Shown here piece after piece: positions 24,531 to 35,633 of a DNA stretch of 64,000 bases; position 1 is the first letter of the stretch, and each line of letters opens with the position of its first letter. The stretch is from Sipunculus nudus (lineage: Eukaryota; Annelida; Sipuncula; Golfingiida; Sipunculidae), in NCBI GenBank assembly GCA_026874595.1, contig CM049316.1:48238695-48302694 (forward strand), in the 5' to 3' direction. The notes beneath the pieces were generated by a model. That model did not search any database. It had not been told where the DNA came from and was given only the letters and a program-made list of their open reading frames with translations. Both the position numbers and the translations under genes were made by a program.

Positions 24531-26290
24531 GTCACTGTGCTCAGCTGACGTTAACCTTGAAGGTAAAAATCTAAAATAATATCAAATGGAGATAAAGTGT
24601 AAGAGGAAGAGGTAATAAAGGCCATGGTTGGTTTATATGATTGGTTTGTATTGATGAGCAAGAAATTGTTGCAAATAATATTTTGTGACATGACCATGTA
24701 TTCCTAATGTTGAAACTGAAGCATGTGAGCAGTTTGTGAACAAATGATCTGTACAATTACCATGATCATTAGTTGGCTTTTTGATTAACTGTTGACTTTT
24801 CAGTAGTTTACACATTTGTTCAATCGAATCTTTTTTTTGTATAATATATATTATTAAATATATGTTTTTTTTTATGAAATGTATACAGTTGAAATATAAC
24901 TAATTAACAACATAAAACATGGTAAACAAAGCCTATCTCAAATTCTGCTGATGCAGGAAAATAATGAACAAATGTTTGTAATAAATCCTCATTTTTTATC
25001 ACATTAATTTTTTTTTAATTTTAGTTTATATTTCTATACATTTTCAATATAACATATATATCTGAATATAAAAGTTGATTCATAATTCTCAATTGCATCA
25101 TCATAAATCCAATCTTGTCAGATAACACCATATCATGCATACAAATGTTTATTTATTTTTTACCACAAAAATATATCTTTTAAATCTGCAAAACAATAAA
25201 TATCTAAAAAAATACTTGATTTAGACTTCTCAATTTTTAATTGTGTCTTTATTTATCCATAATGTGCTTCATATTTTATCATAATTTAAGCACACTGATG
25301 GGTTCCATTATGATTGGTAAAATCATTTAAAAGAAAAATGATTCTTTAAAAATGGTACATTACACAACATTGCATCTTCTGGATTACACCTTGAATTACT
25401 TTTTCAAGGAAAGTTTTTGCATATCAGAGTGGAAACAGCATTACAATTAAGGAGATACAGTGAACACTTGGTGGGTTGGGTTTGGGGGGGGGGGTGGGGT
25501 TGGGGGGGGGGGGGGTGATTGGGGTGGTGATATGAGAATAACTGTACACCTGTCACAGCAGGGGATCTCCCCCAGTGACTGTAACAAATCAGAAATCCTG
25601 GCATTGCTGACTTCCAGTGACCTGGAGTGGGACCCTGCATCTGTAATCTGTAATCAAAGCAAATGACTACAATAGAGCCTCAAGAAAAAAATCAATAACT
25701 AGCTTAATTTTCAAGCTTTTACTTCCAAATTTCAGATTTAAACAAATTAAATATTTATGTTTACATGCTGTGAAAATTAAATCAATGGTACTTACAGAAA
25801 AAAAACGTGCCATGGTCAAAGTTGGGCAAAATTTAAGGTACTGATTTTATTTTTATGCTAAATACTTAAAAAATTTACAAAATTCAGATCTAATTTTGGG
25901 TAAACAATTGAATCTTAATTAAACATAGTTATATACTTGGGAAAATAGACTCTAGTTTCAAAATTGTTCATGTTAAGTGAGTAAATATTTTTCCTGATTT
26001 TTTACAAAGTCCATTATGTTTGGGCCCATAACTTAAAGAATTTATACTTAACAGACTTAATTTCTGGCAAGTCGCAAAGACCCAGTTTTCGGCTTGGTAG
26101 GAGATCTTGGGGACATCTAACATTATGCTGAATTTTGGATTCCTAGGTCTTACGGTTTCAAAACGTGCCACATCTACGGACGGACGGACGGACGGACGGA
26201 CGGACGGACGGACGGACGGACAGACGGACGGACGACGGACAATGGACCACGACTATAGCTCAGATGACTTATAGTCAGCTGAGCTAAAAA
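24531..26290 (+). repeat. Body B, 3' part of the chimeric repeat
   Basis: Lacks the first bases of the 5' end but otherwise follows 29458-31771 and 42344-44276. About 150 bp are deleted near 26070 relative to those copies ('TTTCTGGCA' joins 'AGTCGCAAAGACCC'). The GGAC run at 26176-26238 is the longest in the window. It ends with the hairpin and AAAAA. Confidence 0.75.
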
Positions 26291-26499
26291 TTGGAGTGGT
26301 ATGAATGTCAAAAACGAGTGGCAAGCCATACAATTCACCTTTCCCCAGTGGCCTGTCACACTACTATCGATGGTCATGTATGCTGCTTTAGACCGGTTTT
26401 AACCTCCAGAATGGCTTGAAAAAATTTTTACCTGATATCTACCCTGAAAATTCATACTCGACTTATATGCGAGATCGACTGATATGCGAGTTTTTACGG

Positions 26500-26680
26500 T
26501 AATAACTTATAAAATTTTAAAAATTCAGAACTAATTTTGGGTATTCAATTGAATCTTGATTAAATAATGTTACATCCCTGACAAAAAATCTCTAGCTTCA
26601 GCAATCCTCTTGTTAAGGGAGTAAATATATTTCTTGATTTTTTAAAAAGTGCATTATGTTTGGGCCCATAACTTAAAACA
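26500..26680 (+). repeat. Body A fragment, right half
   Basis: Continues 20553-21289 after the TA-flanked element and breaks off at 'CCCATAACTTAAAACA', where H-type sequence begins. Confidence 0.7.
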
Positions 26681-27420
26681 ACTAGAATACGGGTAGTCCA
26701 CAAGCGACTACGTGTATCCGCCAAAATCAGAGAAGGACGGGTGAAGTGAGGCATGGATTGAGTGGCAAGGGGATATAGAGTTACATATGTAAAATATTAG
26801 TATTGGATCTCTGCCACATAAACATGATTGTAGGTGGCGCCACCTGTTATTTGAACGAGAAACTATCCAAGATATATACACATGCAAAATTTCAAGTGGA
26901 AAAGTCAAACCACTGCAGAGATATGAGTGATTTTATCCCACAGCAGACAAACAGATGGACGCTGTGCAAACATGGTTGCAGGTGGCGCCACCTTTTGTTG
27001 TGTATGTTATAAAGCTATCCCAGGGCTACATTTGTGTAAAATTTTTTTCCGGATCGGTCAAACGGTTCCCGAGATATGAGCTTGGATGTCTGCAGCGTTA
27101 ACGTGAAGGTAGGTGGCGCCACCTGTCATGAAATCAAGAAAGCTATCTAGGATGTATACGCATGCGGAATTTTAGGTGAATTAGTCAAACCACTGCAGAG
27201 ATATGAGTGATTTTAACCCAAGGCAGACAAACAGATGGACACTGTGCAAACATGGTTGCAGGTGGCGCCACCTTTTTTTGTGTATGTTATAAAGCTATCC
27301 CAGGGCTACATTTGAGTAAAATTTTTTTCCTGATTGGTCAAATGGTTCCCAAGATATGTGGGTTTATGTGTGGAAAGGTCAGAGGTCAAGGTCACTTGGT
27401 TAGGCACCAGTTCACATGTG
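26681..27420 (+). repeat. Body H fragment with GGTGGCGCCACC tandem units
   Basis: Perfect palindromes at about 26834, 26981, 27115 and 27261, i.e. half-units of about 134-147 bp in a 280-bp unit, with the same spacer words as at 12.1-12.8 and 58.0-58.9 kb. Confidence 0.7.
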
Positions 27421-27660
27421 ACCCGATAATTTGTGTAAGTTTCGGAAAAATCCATCCAGTAGTCTCAGAGGTGTTCTCTGGAAATGAACACAGCGGTGGG
27501 GACGGCGGAACCCGGTCAAAAACATAGGATCCGCAAAACTTTGTTTTGGCGGATACAAATATCTGATCCAAACCAAAACAAACAGCAAGGGCCCCATGGG
27601 TCACAGTGCCAAGCTGAAGCTGATCATGATAATGTTTGTCAAATACTGCTAGTGTATGGA
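27408..27660 (+). repeat. Repeat module shared with 3930-4100 and 46545-46705, plus a worn 5' end
   Basis: Contains 'CATGTGACCCGATAAT', 'ACACAGCGGTGG' and 'ATCCGCAAAACTTTGTTTTG'. A diverged 5' end (CAAGGGCCCCATGGGTCAC) follows at about 27586. Confidence 0.6.
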
Positions 27661-28842
27661 ACAAGTGACCCACGGGTCATGACGCTCAGCTGACCAGGAA
27701 GACATTGACAAAAGTAATTTTATCATCTGAATGTCAAATTTGAATGAAATACTTTTTCCAAACTTGACCTTTTGTATAAAATTATCCAATATTCATTGGG
27801 GTACTATGGAGCTCTGTAGCATGAAGGATATGGGTAACAGACACCTATTTTCAAGGTTTACAAGATGACTTTTCAGGGGTCTCCCAGCATGTCAAAAAAT
27901 AAAATTCTAGGTCCAGTTATTATGATTTGTGCCCTGTTAACAGATGACCAAATGTTTATTCTGGGGGGTATTTCAAAGCCGCATAGGATGAAGGATATGG
28001 GTAACAGAGATGTAATTTCAGGTGCACAAGGAGACTTTTCAGGGGCCTCCCAGCATATCAAGAAAGGAGATTCTAGGTCAAGTCATTATAATTTGTGCTC
28101 TGTTAACAGATGACCAAATCTTTATTCTGGGGAGTACTTCGGAGCCCCAGAGCATGAAGGATATGGGTAACAGAGACCTAATTTCAGGTTTCCAAGATAA
28201 TTCATGGACCTCCCTGCATGTCAAGAAAGAAGTTTCTAGGTCCAGTCATTATGATTTGTGCCCTGTTAATATATGACCAAATCTTTATTCTGGGGGGTAC
28301 TTCAGAGCCCCATAGCTCACAGAATATGGGTAACAGGGACCTTATTTTGGGTTTCCATGTAGACCTTTTATGGGCTTCCCTGGAGGTGAGGACAGAAGAT
28401 TCTAGGTCCAGTCATTATGATTTGTGCCCTGTTTACAGATGACCAAATGTTTAAAGATCACAAAAGTAGAGAAAAAAAATCGTAAAAAATAAAAAAAATA
28501 TAGGTGGCGCCACCAATCTTCAGAAATTGATGAAACACTCCATGATCAATATCCATGCAAAGAATCATGGTGATTAATGCATTAGTTGTTCAGATACTTG
28601 AGCTTCTGTATTAAATTTTGCATTATTCTGGGGGGGGGTACTTCAGAACCCCATAGCTCGAAGAATATAGGTCACAGTGACCTAATTTCAGGTTTACAAG
28701 GAGAATTTCCATAGACCTCCCAGGATGTCAAGTAAGAAGATTCCAGTTCTAGCGGTTATGTTTTGTGCCCTGTTAACGGACAGACGACGGACAAAAGGTG
28801 ATCCCTATAGCTCAGATGACTTACAGTCAGCTGAGCTAAAAA
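27661..28842 (+). repeat. Interspersed repeat, body E, with about 163-bp tandem units
   Basis: Starts ACAAGTGACCCACGGGTCAT. Four units (about 27800-28455) repeat 'ATGAAGGATATGGGTAACAG' and 'ATTATGATTTGTGCCCTGTT' every 160-165 bp. A fifth diverged unit carries AGGTCACAGTGACCT (28669-28683) and GGTGGCGCCACC (28503). It ends with the GACGGAC stretch, hairpin and AAAAA. Related to 51330-53280 and 56830-57735. Confidence 0.7.
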
Positions 28843-29457
28843 GGCAACCGTTTTTTATATCACTGTTAGAGCTAGTGATTTTCCATTTCAAATCTGGCTA
28901 AATTCCGTTATCAAAACATTCCAATTCCATTTTATTCCATTTTGCTTTTTTTCACTATTTTTTATATCTTTATATTTTTATATATCTTTATAATTTTATA
29001 TTTTTTATATGTGTTAATGGAAGCTCAGAGAAAACAGTTTTAAAATCATAAACAAGAATACATAGTTTCACAAGCTGATTTTAATATTTGTATCATTCAC
29101 CCATGGAAACAGTCAACCAGAGACAAACAAATAAAACTGTTTTGTATTTTATGAACATTAAACTGTATGCAATTTCAATGCTATCATATAGAAGGCAGGT
29201 TTTTCATTGGGTTGATAATTGATAAATTATTTCACATGAGGGTGAAAGCAAACAAGGCCTACAGGCCTAATGTGTACCTTTGAATTGGGATATACATCAG
29301 GTATAATGCTTCCATGATAACATGATTGAACATTTTTTGAAAAGTTCTTGATAACATGTACATGTACAATGCAAGTACTAAATATTTTGGACCTGAGTAC
29401 AAGCACCAATTACACAAACGTCACTCTTGAAAAACTGACATGGATGGATATAACACA
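28843..29457. other. AT-rich intronic sequence, no gene seen
   Basis: Contains a short TATATCTTTATA-type low-complexity stretch (about 28961-29010) and a fragment of the H start motif CAAGGCCTACAGGCCTAATG (about 29252). Confidence 0.5.
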
Positions 29458-30005
29458 ACAAGGGACCTATGGGTCACTGTGCTCAGCTGACGTTAACCTT
29501 GAAGGTAAAAATCTAAAATAATATCAAAAGGAGATAAAGTGTGAGAGAAAGAGGTAATATAGGCCATGGTTGATTTATATAATTGGTTTGTATTTATGAG
29601 CGAGAAATTGTGCAAATAATATTTTGTGACTTGACCATGTGTTTCCTAATGTTTAAACTGAAGCATGTGAGCAGTTTGTGAACAAATGATCTGTACTATT
29701 ACCATGATCATTAGTTGGCCATTATGATTAACTGTTGACATTTCAGTAGTTTACACATTTGTTCAATTGAATCTATTTTTTTTTGTATAATATATATTAT
29801 TAAATATATATGTATTTTTTATTTTATGAAATGTGTTAAGTTAAAATATAACTAATTAACAACATACATACAGGGCAAACAAAGCCTGATCTCGAATTCT
29901 GCTGAGGCAGGAAAATAATGAACAAATGTTTGTATTAGATCCTCCTTTTTTTATCACATCAATTTGTTTTTATTATAAGTTTATATTTCTATACATTTAA
30001 AAAAA

Positions 30006-30008
<3 letters not shown>

Positions 30009-30084
<76 letters not shown>
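30009..30084. repeat. AT dinucleotide microsatellite, about 38 units
   Basis: Pure AT alternation. Other B copies have only CATATATATCTG-like short stretches here, so this one has expanded. Confidence 0.95.
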
Positions 30085-30086
<2 letters not shown>

Positions 30087-30563
30087 GAATATAAAAGTTG
30101 ATTCATAATTCTCAATTGCATCATCATAAATCTCAATCTTGTCAGATAACACCACATCTTGCATACAAATGTTTATTTATTTTTTACCACAAAAACATAT
30201 CTTTTAAATCTGCAAAACAATAAATATCTATAAATATAATACTTGATTTAGATTTCAAAAATTTTAAATTGTGTCTTTATTTATCCAAAATGTGCTTCAT
30301 ATTTTATAATTTAAGCATACTGATGGGTTTAATTATATTTGTTAAAATTATTTAAAAGAAAATTGATTTCTTTAAAAATGCTACATTAACACAACATGGC
30401 ATCTTCTGGATTACACCTTGAATTACTTTTTCAAGGAAAGTTTTTGTATATTGGTCTGGAAACAGCATTACAATTAAGGAGATATAGTGAAAACAATAAC
30501 AATTACTGTAAAACACTAGGTGGGTTGGGTTTCGGGGAGGGGATTGGGGTGGTGATATGAGAA

Positions 30564-30945
30564 TAAAGCTGTGTTTCCATGTATCCGTAAAAATCGTATC
30601 CGCAAAAGACGTACATACGCTCCCTAGTGCGCAGTCCGTCAAAACTGTTTCCATTAGTACGTGCGTTTTTCTTGCGGATACCCCTTCACGTGCCTCTTTT
30701 GAAACTGCAAGGACGGCAGGAAGAAGGTCAATATGTCAGGGCACTGTTGGGAAATGTAGGCATTTTTGCCATTAGCAAAACGGATGAATCGCTCACCGAT
30801 CCGTTTTCGATGCTGTCCGTTTTTGCGGATACGCATGCGGAGCACGTTAAAACATACATATGGAAACAGTTCATCTTAAAAAGAGGGATCCGATTTTTTG
30901 CGTACAAGACGACGAGATTTACGGATGAATGGAAACACAGCTTAA
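30564..30945. mobile_element. PIF/Harbinger-like MITE, copy 1, TSD TAA
   Basis: The element spans 30567-30942 (376 bp), flanked by TAA on each side. TIRs are AGCTGTGTTTCCAT, with further matching ATCCGTAAA. The uninterrupted sequence is visible in other B copies (GAGAATAACTGTAC). The interior is rich in CG and in GCGGATAC/GTATCCGC words and has no transposase. A 3-bp TWA duplication is typical of PIF/Harbinger. Confidence 0.85.
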
Positions 30946-31771
30946 CTGTACACCTGTCACAGCAGGGGATCTCTCCCAGTGACTGTAACAAATCAGAAAC
31001 CCTGGCATAGCTGACTTCCAGTGCCCGGGAGTGGGCTGCGGGCATCTGGTCCAAATGACTACAATAGAGCCTCAAGAAAAAATTCAATGCCTAGCCTAAT
31101 TTTCAAGCTTTCAATTTCAAATTTAAACAGATTAACTACTTAAATGTACATGCTGTGAAAAGTAAAACAACAGTACTCACAGGAAAAAAATGTGCCATGG
31201 TCAAATTTGGGCAAATCTAAGGTAAGTTGATTTTATTTTTATGTTAATAACTAAAAATATTTACAAAATTTAGATCTTATTTTGGGTATACAACTAAATA
31301 TGAATTAAACAAAGTTATATACCTGGAAAAAATGTCTATATCTTTAAAAATTTTCAAATTAGGTGATTAAATATTTTTTCCTGATTTTTTACAGTGTCTA
31401 TTATGTTCAGGCCTGTAACTTAAAGAAATTATGCATGACAGACTTAATTCCTGGCATGTGTAAAGGAAATACATGAGAGAATACTTCAGGTATATATAAA
31501 GAAAAACTGATCAGTGGGATTTGATATTAGGCAGTCCTGAAATGTGTAAATATGATTTTAATTTTTTGAAGGAACGAAGTCACAGTGACCCAGTTTTCGG
31601 TTTGGTAGGAGATTTTGGGGACACCTAACAATATGCTGAATTTCGGATTTGTAGGTCTAACGGTTTCAAAACATGCCAGTCTAAAGGACGGACGGCACGA
31701 AGGAGAGATGGACTGACAAAAGACAATGGACCACAACTATAGCTCAGATGACTTACAGTCAGCTGAGCTAA

Positions 31772-33217
31772 ACAAGTGACCCATGGGTCATGACGCTCAG
31801 CTGCCAAGCATGACCTGTGACATCATGGACTGAGATTCACAACTTCCAGTCAAATTTTGAAGAACCAATTTGCCAATTTGTTGAAAATTTTCTATGACAA
31901 CAGAAATATATATCACCTATGTCTGGTTAAAACACAGTGAATTGATGGTCTGAGGAAAATGCATGATTGTTAAGCTATCAGGAACTATTCCTACAGCTTG
32001 CTTGAAACCTGTCAGTCTCAAAAGGAACACCACAAAGGGCAAATATAAGATCAAAATATATAGCAAAATTCAAGGAAATACATGCAAGAATTATTGAGAA
32101 ACAGGTGCTTCTGTATGAATTTTTATTCAATACAAGCCAACTGTACTGCACTTTTATAAATGATGGTAATATTTATTCAGAAATATTTGACCCAATCCTT
32201 TACAAGATTACATAAATATACATCCAACTGCATTCACTTTAACTGTTCTTGAGATAATATGATCAAAAGGAATTAAAAGATGGTTGCCTGGTGGCCATAA
32301 GGACTTCTGACAAGTCTGAAATCAGACAACAAACATTCTCTAAATCGGACTAAACATTAAAGAAAAATTGCTGAAACTGCACTGAAGAAAGAATTTCTAA
32401 GGTGGCTAACTGGCAGACATAATGGATTTCTGACAAGTATGACATTTGATATCCCACATTCTCCAATAAGAGACCAAACTAGGGGCAAATTATCCAGTGA
32501 TGAATGCCCAAAATAATTCAAAAGGCATGTCCAGGCCCTCATATCAGATTTATAGATATGCAATTGTAAAAAGTGTAAGTCAAATTTTTTTTTATTATCA
32601 CTCTGCTTTTCAATGGGGTCAGCAGGGTAGGTAAACTGCCAAACCTGAAAGAAAAGAAATGCAGAAAGCATGACTAAGAGTCTTGAAATAAAACAAAAAG
32701 CCATCCTAAATCAAGGTACACATCCACATATTATGAGAACAAACACTTGCTTTTATATGTGGTGATATATATTAAAATATTCAGATATCTAGGAAACTAA
32801 GTTTATTGCTAGGATTCCATAAAATAAACTGCAAAATGTTCCCATCATCTTATAAATCAGTAGCTAAACCTTAATACTATACTCTCATGGTCTTAATGCC
32901 TGGCTGAAGCATTCTGACAACAGTGTTTTTGTTATGAAGTAAGGAGGTACTTATCACTGAGCCTTATCACTTAATAGGCTGATACAAAAGGGAGTCATAT
33001 GTCACCAGTGTCACTCACAATTACAGCTACACAGGGAGATGTACCAGCTGGAGTGGGATGGTTATATATACAAGAAAAATAGAGAAGGTCTATAAAATAA
33101 GTAATTGTGAACATCCCTGACCTATGACCTTGGCCTTTTGCCCATATATCAACTGGATTCTTTCTAAATGATGGGTAACTACTAACCACTTAAATCTGGT
33201 GTAATTATTTGGCAACC
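31772..33217 (+). repeat. Interspersed repeat, body G, copy 2
   Basis: Starts ACAAGTGACCCATGGGTCAT directly after the preceding B repeat's end. Parallel to 9799-11240 throughout, then diverges into TGACCT-rich sequence at about 33218 instead of the usual 3' module. Confidence 0.75.
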
Positions 33218-33961
33218 AATGGGTGAATAACTTTGACCTGCAACCTTTAACCTGCTGACCAGCTGACCCCAAAATCAATAAGTTATTTATTCAAGCAAAA
33301 AGACCCATAAATATGAAGTTTGAGTCAAACTGAGTTATGCATAGATGTGGCATATGTGAAAGAATGAAGGTTTGGGTTGAACAGTTACACTTGAAATATG
33401 CTCACAAGCATTAAGAACAATTAAATATTGTGACCTTGACCTTCGACTTTTTGACCTCAACATCAATAGGCTTCTTCTCTTATTGGTAGGTAAGCCATAT
33501 ATGACAGATGGAAGGTACAGATTGAAAAGTTTGCCTGAAAATGACTCCACGCAAGAAGTGGGTGCTGTGAACTTGACCTTTGACCTCAAAATCAACAGGT
33601 CTTTTCCCCTGTTGGCAGAGAAGCGATATCAGTGCTGGAAGGTTTGGAATGAAAAGTCTAGCTTGAAATGTGTCCACAAACTTTTCAAAGAAGTGGATCC
33701 TGTGACCCTGACCTTTGACCTTGTGACCTCAAAATCTATAGGATTTTTCTCCAACTTAGTAGGTGAGCTATATGTGAAAGATCAAAGAACTGGGATGAAA
33801 GGGTTGGCTTAAAATGCATCCACAGGCTTTTCAAAGAAGAGGCTCCTGTGACCTTGACCTTTGACCTTTTGACCTCCAAAAAATTATGGTTCTTCACCTG
33901 TTGGTAGGTGAGCTGTATGTGAAAGATGGAAGGTTTGGGATGAAAATTTTGTCTTAAAGAG
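33218..33961 (+). repeat. Body F: about 140-bp tandem units with nuclear-receptor DR1 motifs, copy 1
   Basis: Units contain 'GTGACC(Y)TGACCTTTGACCT', 'CAAAATC(A/T)A(C/T)AGG', 'GTAGGTGAGCTATATGTGAAAG' and 'AAATGCATCCACA'. Perfect TGACCTTTGACCT at 33574-33586, 33709-33721 and 33855-33867. Related to 55010-56060. Confidence 0.7.
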
Positions 33962-35247
33962 TTATTTCTGGGGGGTGCAAACACACCCCACAACTTCGAG
34001 AATATAGGTCGCAGTGACCTAATTTCAGGTTTGCAAGGAGATCTTTTTATAACCTCTAAGACTGCTTAGGGTTCATGGCCCTATCCCCTACGGTTACGAT
34101 TTGTGCCCTGCTAACGGACGGACGGCCGGCCGGACGGCCAGACGGACGGCCGGCCGGACGGACAGACGGAAGGACGACGGACAAAGACCCATCACTATAG
34201 CCCAGCATGACTGAAAGTCAGCTGAGCTAAAAACTTATTGAGCTCAAAAAAATTATGGTTCTTCCCCTGTTGGTAGGTGAGCTGTATGTGAAAGATGGAA
34301 GGTTTGGGATGAAAATTTTGTCTTAAAGAGTTATTTCTGGGGGGTGCAAACACACCCCACAACTTCGAGAATATAGGTCGCAGTGACCTAATTTCAGGTT
34401 TGCAAGGAGATCTTTTTATAACCTCTAAGACTGCATAGGGTTCAAGACCCATCACTATAGCCCAGCATGACTGAAAGTCAGCTGAGCTAAAAACTTATTT
34501 GACCTCAAAAAAATTATGGTTCTTCCCCTGTTGGTAGGTGAGCTGTATGTGAAAGATGGAAGGTTTGGGATGAAAATTTTGTCTTAAAGAGTTATTTCTG
34601 GGGGGTGCAAACACACCCCACAACTTCGAGAATATAGGTCGCAGTGACCTAATTTCAGGTTTGCAAGGAGATCTTTTTATAACCTCTAAGACTGCATAGG
34701 GTTCATGGCCCTAGCCATGAAAATTTTGTCTTAAAGAGTTATTTCTGGGGGGTGCAAACACACCCCACAACTTCGAGAATATAGGTCGCAGTGACCTAAT
34801 TTCAGGTTTGCAAGGAGATCTTTTTATAACCTCTAAGACTGCATAGGGTTCAAGACCCATCACTATAGCCCAGCATGACTGAAAGTCAGCTGAGCTAAAA
34901 ACTTATTTGACCTCAAAAAAATTATGGTTCTTCCCCTGTTGGTAGGTGAGCTGTATGTGAAAGATGGAAGGTTTGGGATGAAAATTTTGTCTTAAAGAGT
35001 TATTTCTGGGGGGTGCAAACACACCCCACAACTTCGAGAATATAGGTCGCAGTGACCTAATTTCAGGTTTGCAAGGAGATCTTTTTATAACCTCTAAGAC
35101 TGCATAGGGTTCATGGCCCTAGCCCCTACGGTTACGATTTGTGCCCTGCTAACGGACGGACGGCCGGCCGGCCGGACAGACGGAAGGACGACGGACAAAG
35201 ACCCATCACTATAGCCCAGCATGACTGAAAGTCAGCTGAGCTAAAAC
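33962..35247 (+). repeat. Recent tandem amplification of a repeat 3' part, five copies
   Basis: TTATTTCTGGGGGGTGCAAA starts at 33962, 34331, 34592, 34739 and 35000 (spacings 369, 261, 147 and 261). The copies are nearly identical. Four end with a variant hairpin (AGCCCAGCATGACTGAAAGT, then CAGCTGAGCTAAAA). Only the first and last keep the GGCCGGCC/GGAC run. Each copy carries AGGTCGCAGTGACCT. Unit-length differences arise from internal deletions. Confidence 0.85.
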
Positions 35248-35533
35248 CTTATTGAGATATTGGGCCGTTTAAAATTGTTTAAGGACTGACAGGCGAACAA
35301 AGCTGATCGTTATTTCCCCTGCTGCGCTGAGGCTGGGGATATATATGCAACTTGGCCAAATCAGTAAGATTTATTACAGTATTTATTAACCTTCTGCTGG
35401 TCCTTAATGGCTTGTCTGGCTTGACTAGAAATCTATCATATTTATTACCTGCCTGCTGACTTAAATCCCTACAAAGAAGGAACTGTACAATGTGCCATAT
35501 TTTAAATATTATATATCACTAGACTTAACTCAC
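35248..35533. other. Intron 3 start next to CMIP exon 3, single copy
   Basis: No repeat recognised; contains the exon 3 donor at its right edge. Confidence 0.5.
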
Positions 35534-35584
35534 CTTCCACTGTACTGAATGAAGCCACTGGTCTCTTAAATAAGAATTACTGGC
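35534..35584 (-). CDS. CMIP: CMIP exon 3: 51-bp exon, C-terminal helix of the PH-like domain
   Basis: Only 17 codons: ASNSYLRDQWLHSVQWK. The vertebrate equivalent is AANSYLRDQWFHSLQWK, so the match is nearly complete. The Trp in RDQW is the conserved tryptophan of the last PH-domain helix. The acceptor is preceded by the tract TTTTTCCTTTCAG (AG at 35586-35585), with a branch-point-like TTTAACT about 30 nt upstream. The donor is AAG|GTGAGT (GT at 35533-35532). The phase is 0 on both sides. A LINE poly-A tail and its target duplication lie only about 40 nt upstream of the acceptor. The exon is too short for ordinary ORF calling and was found by reading the strand. Confidence 0.93.
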
Positions 35585-35633
35585 CTGAAAGGAAAAACAA
35601 AACACATCAGTTAAAATAAAACTATCAAATATT

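Larger units (their letters stand above)
21290..26499. mobile_element. Tc1/mariner-superfamily (pogo-like) element with TA duplication, itself carrying a nested repeat
   Basis: The left end is CCGTAAAAAACCGCATAT. The right end, reverse complemented, is CCGTAAAAACTCGCATAT. TA flanks both sides (21288-21289 and 26500-26501), and the uninterrupted host repeat reads TATAC-TA-ATAACTT. Own sequence is 21290-22849 plus 26291-26499, about 1.77 kb; the rest is a nested A/B repeat. No transposase frame was found, so it is probably non-autonomous. TIR style with GTCGAC/GTCGAG motifs recalls pogo-like elements of marine invertebrates; that placement is an inference. Confidence 0.8.
29458..31771 (+). repeat. 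Interspersed repeat, body B, copy with AT run and an inserted MITE
   Basis: Starts ACAAGGGACC and GTGCTCAGCTGACGTTAACC. It holds a 76-bp AT dinucleotide run (30009-30084) and a PIF/Harbinger-like MITE (30567-30942). The hairpin and AAA end at 31771 abuts the next repeat with no spacer. Confidence 0.8.

Noticed and set aside
26174-26377. Frame encoding RPSVRPSV repeats
   Set aside because: A translation of the GGAC microsatellite.
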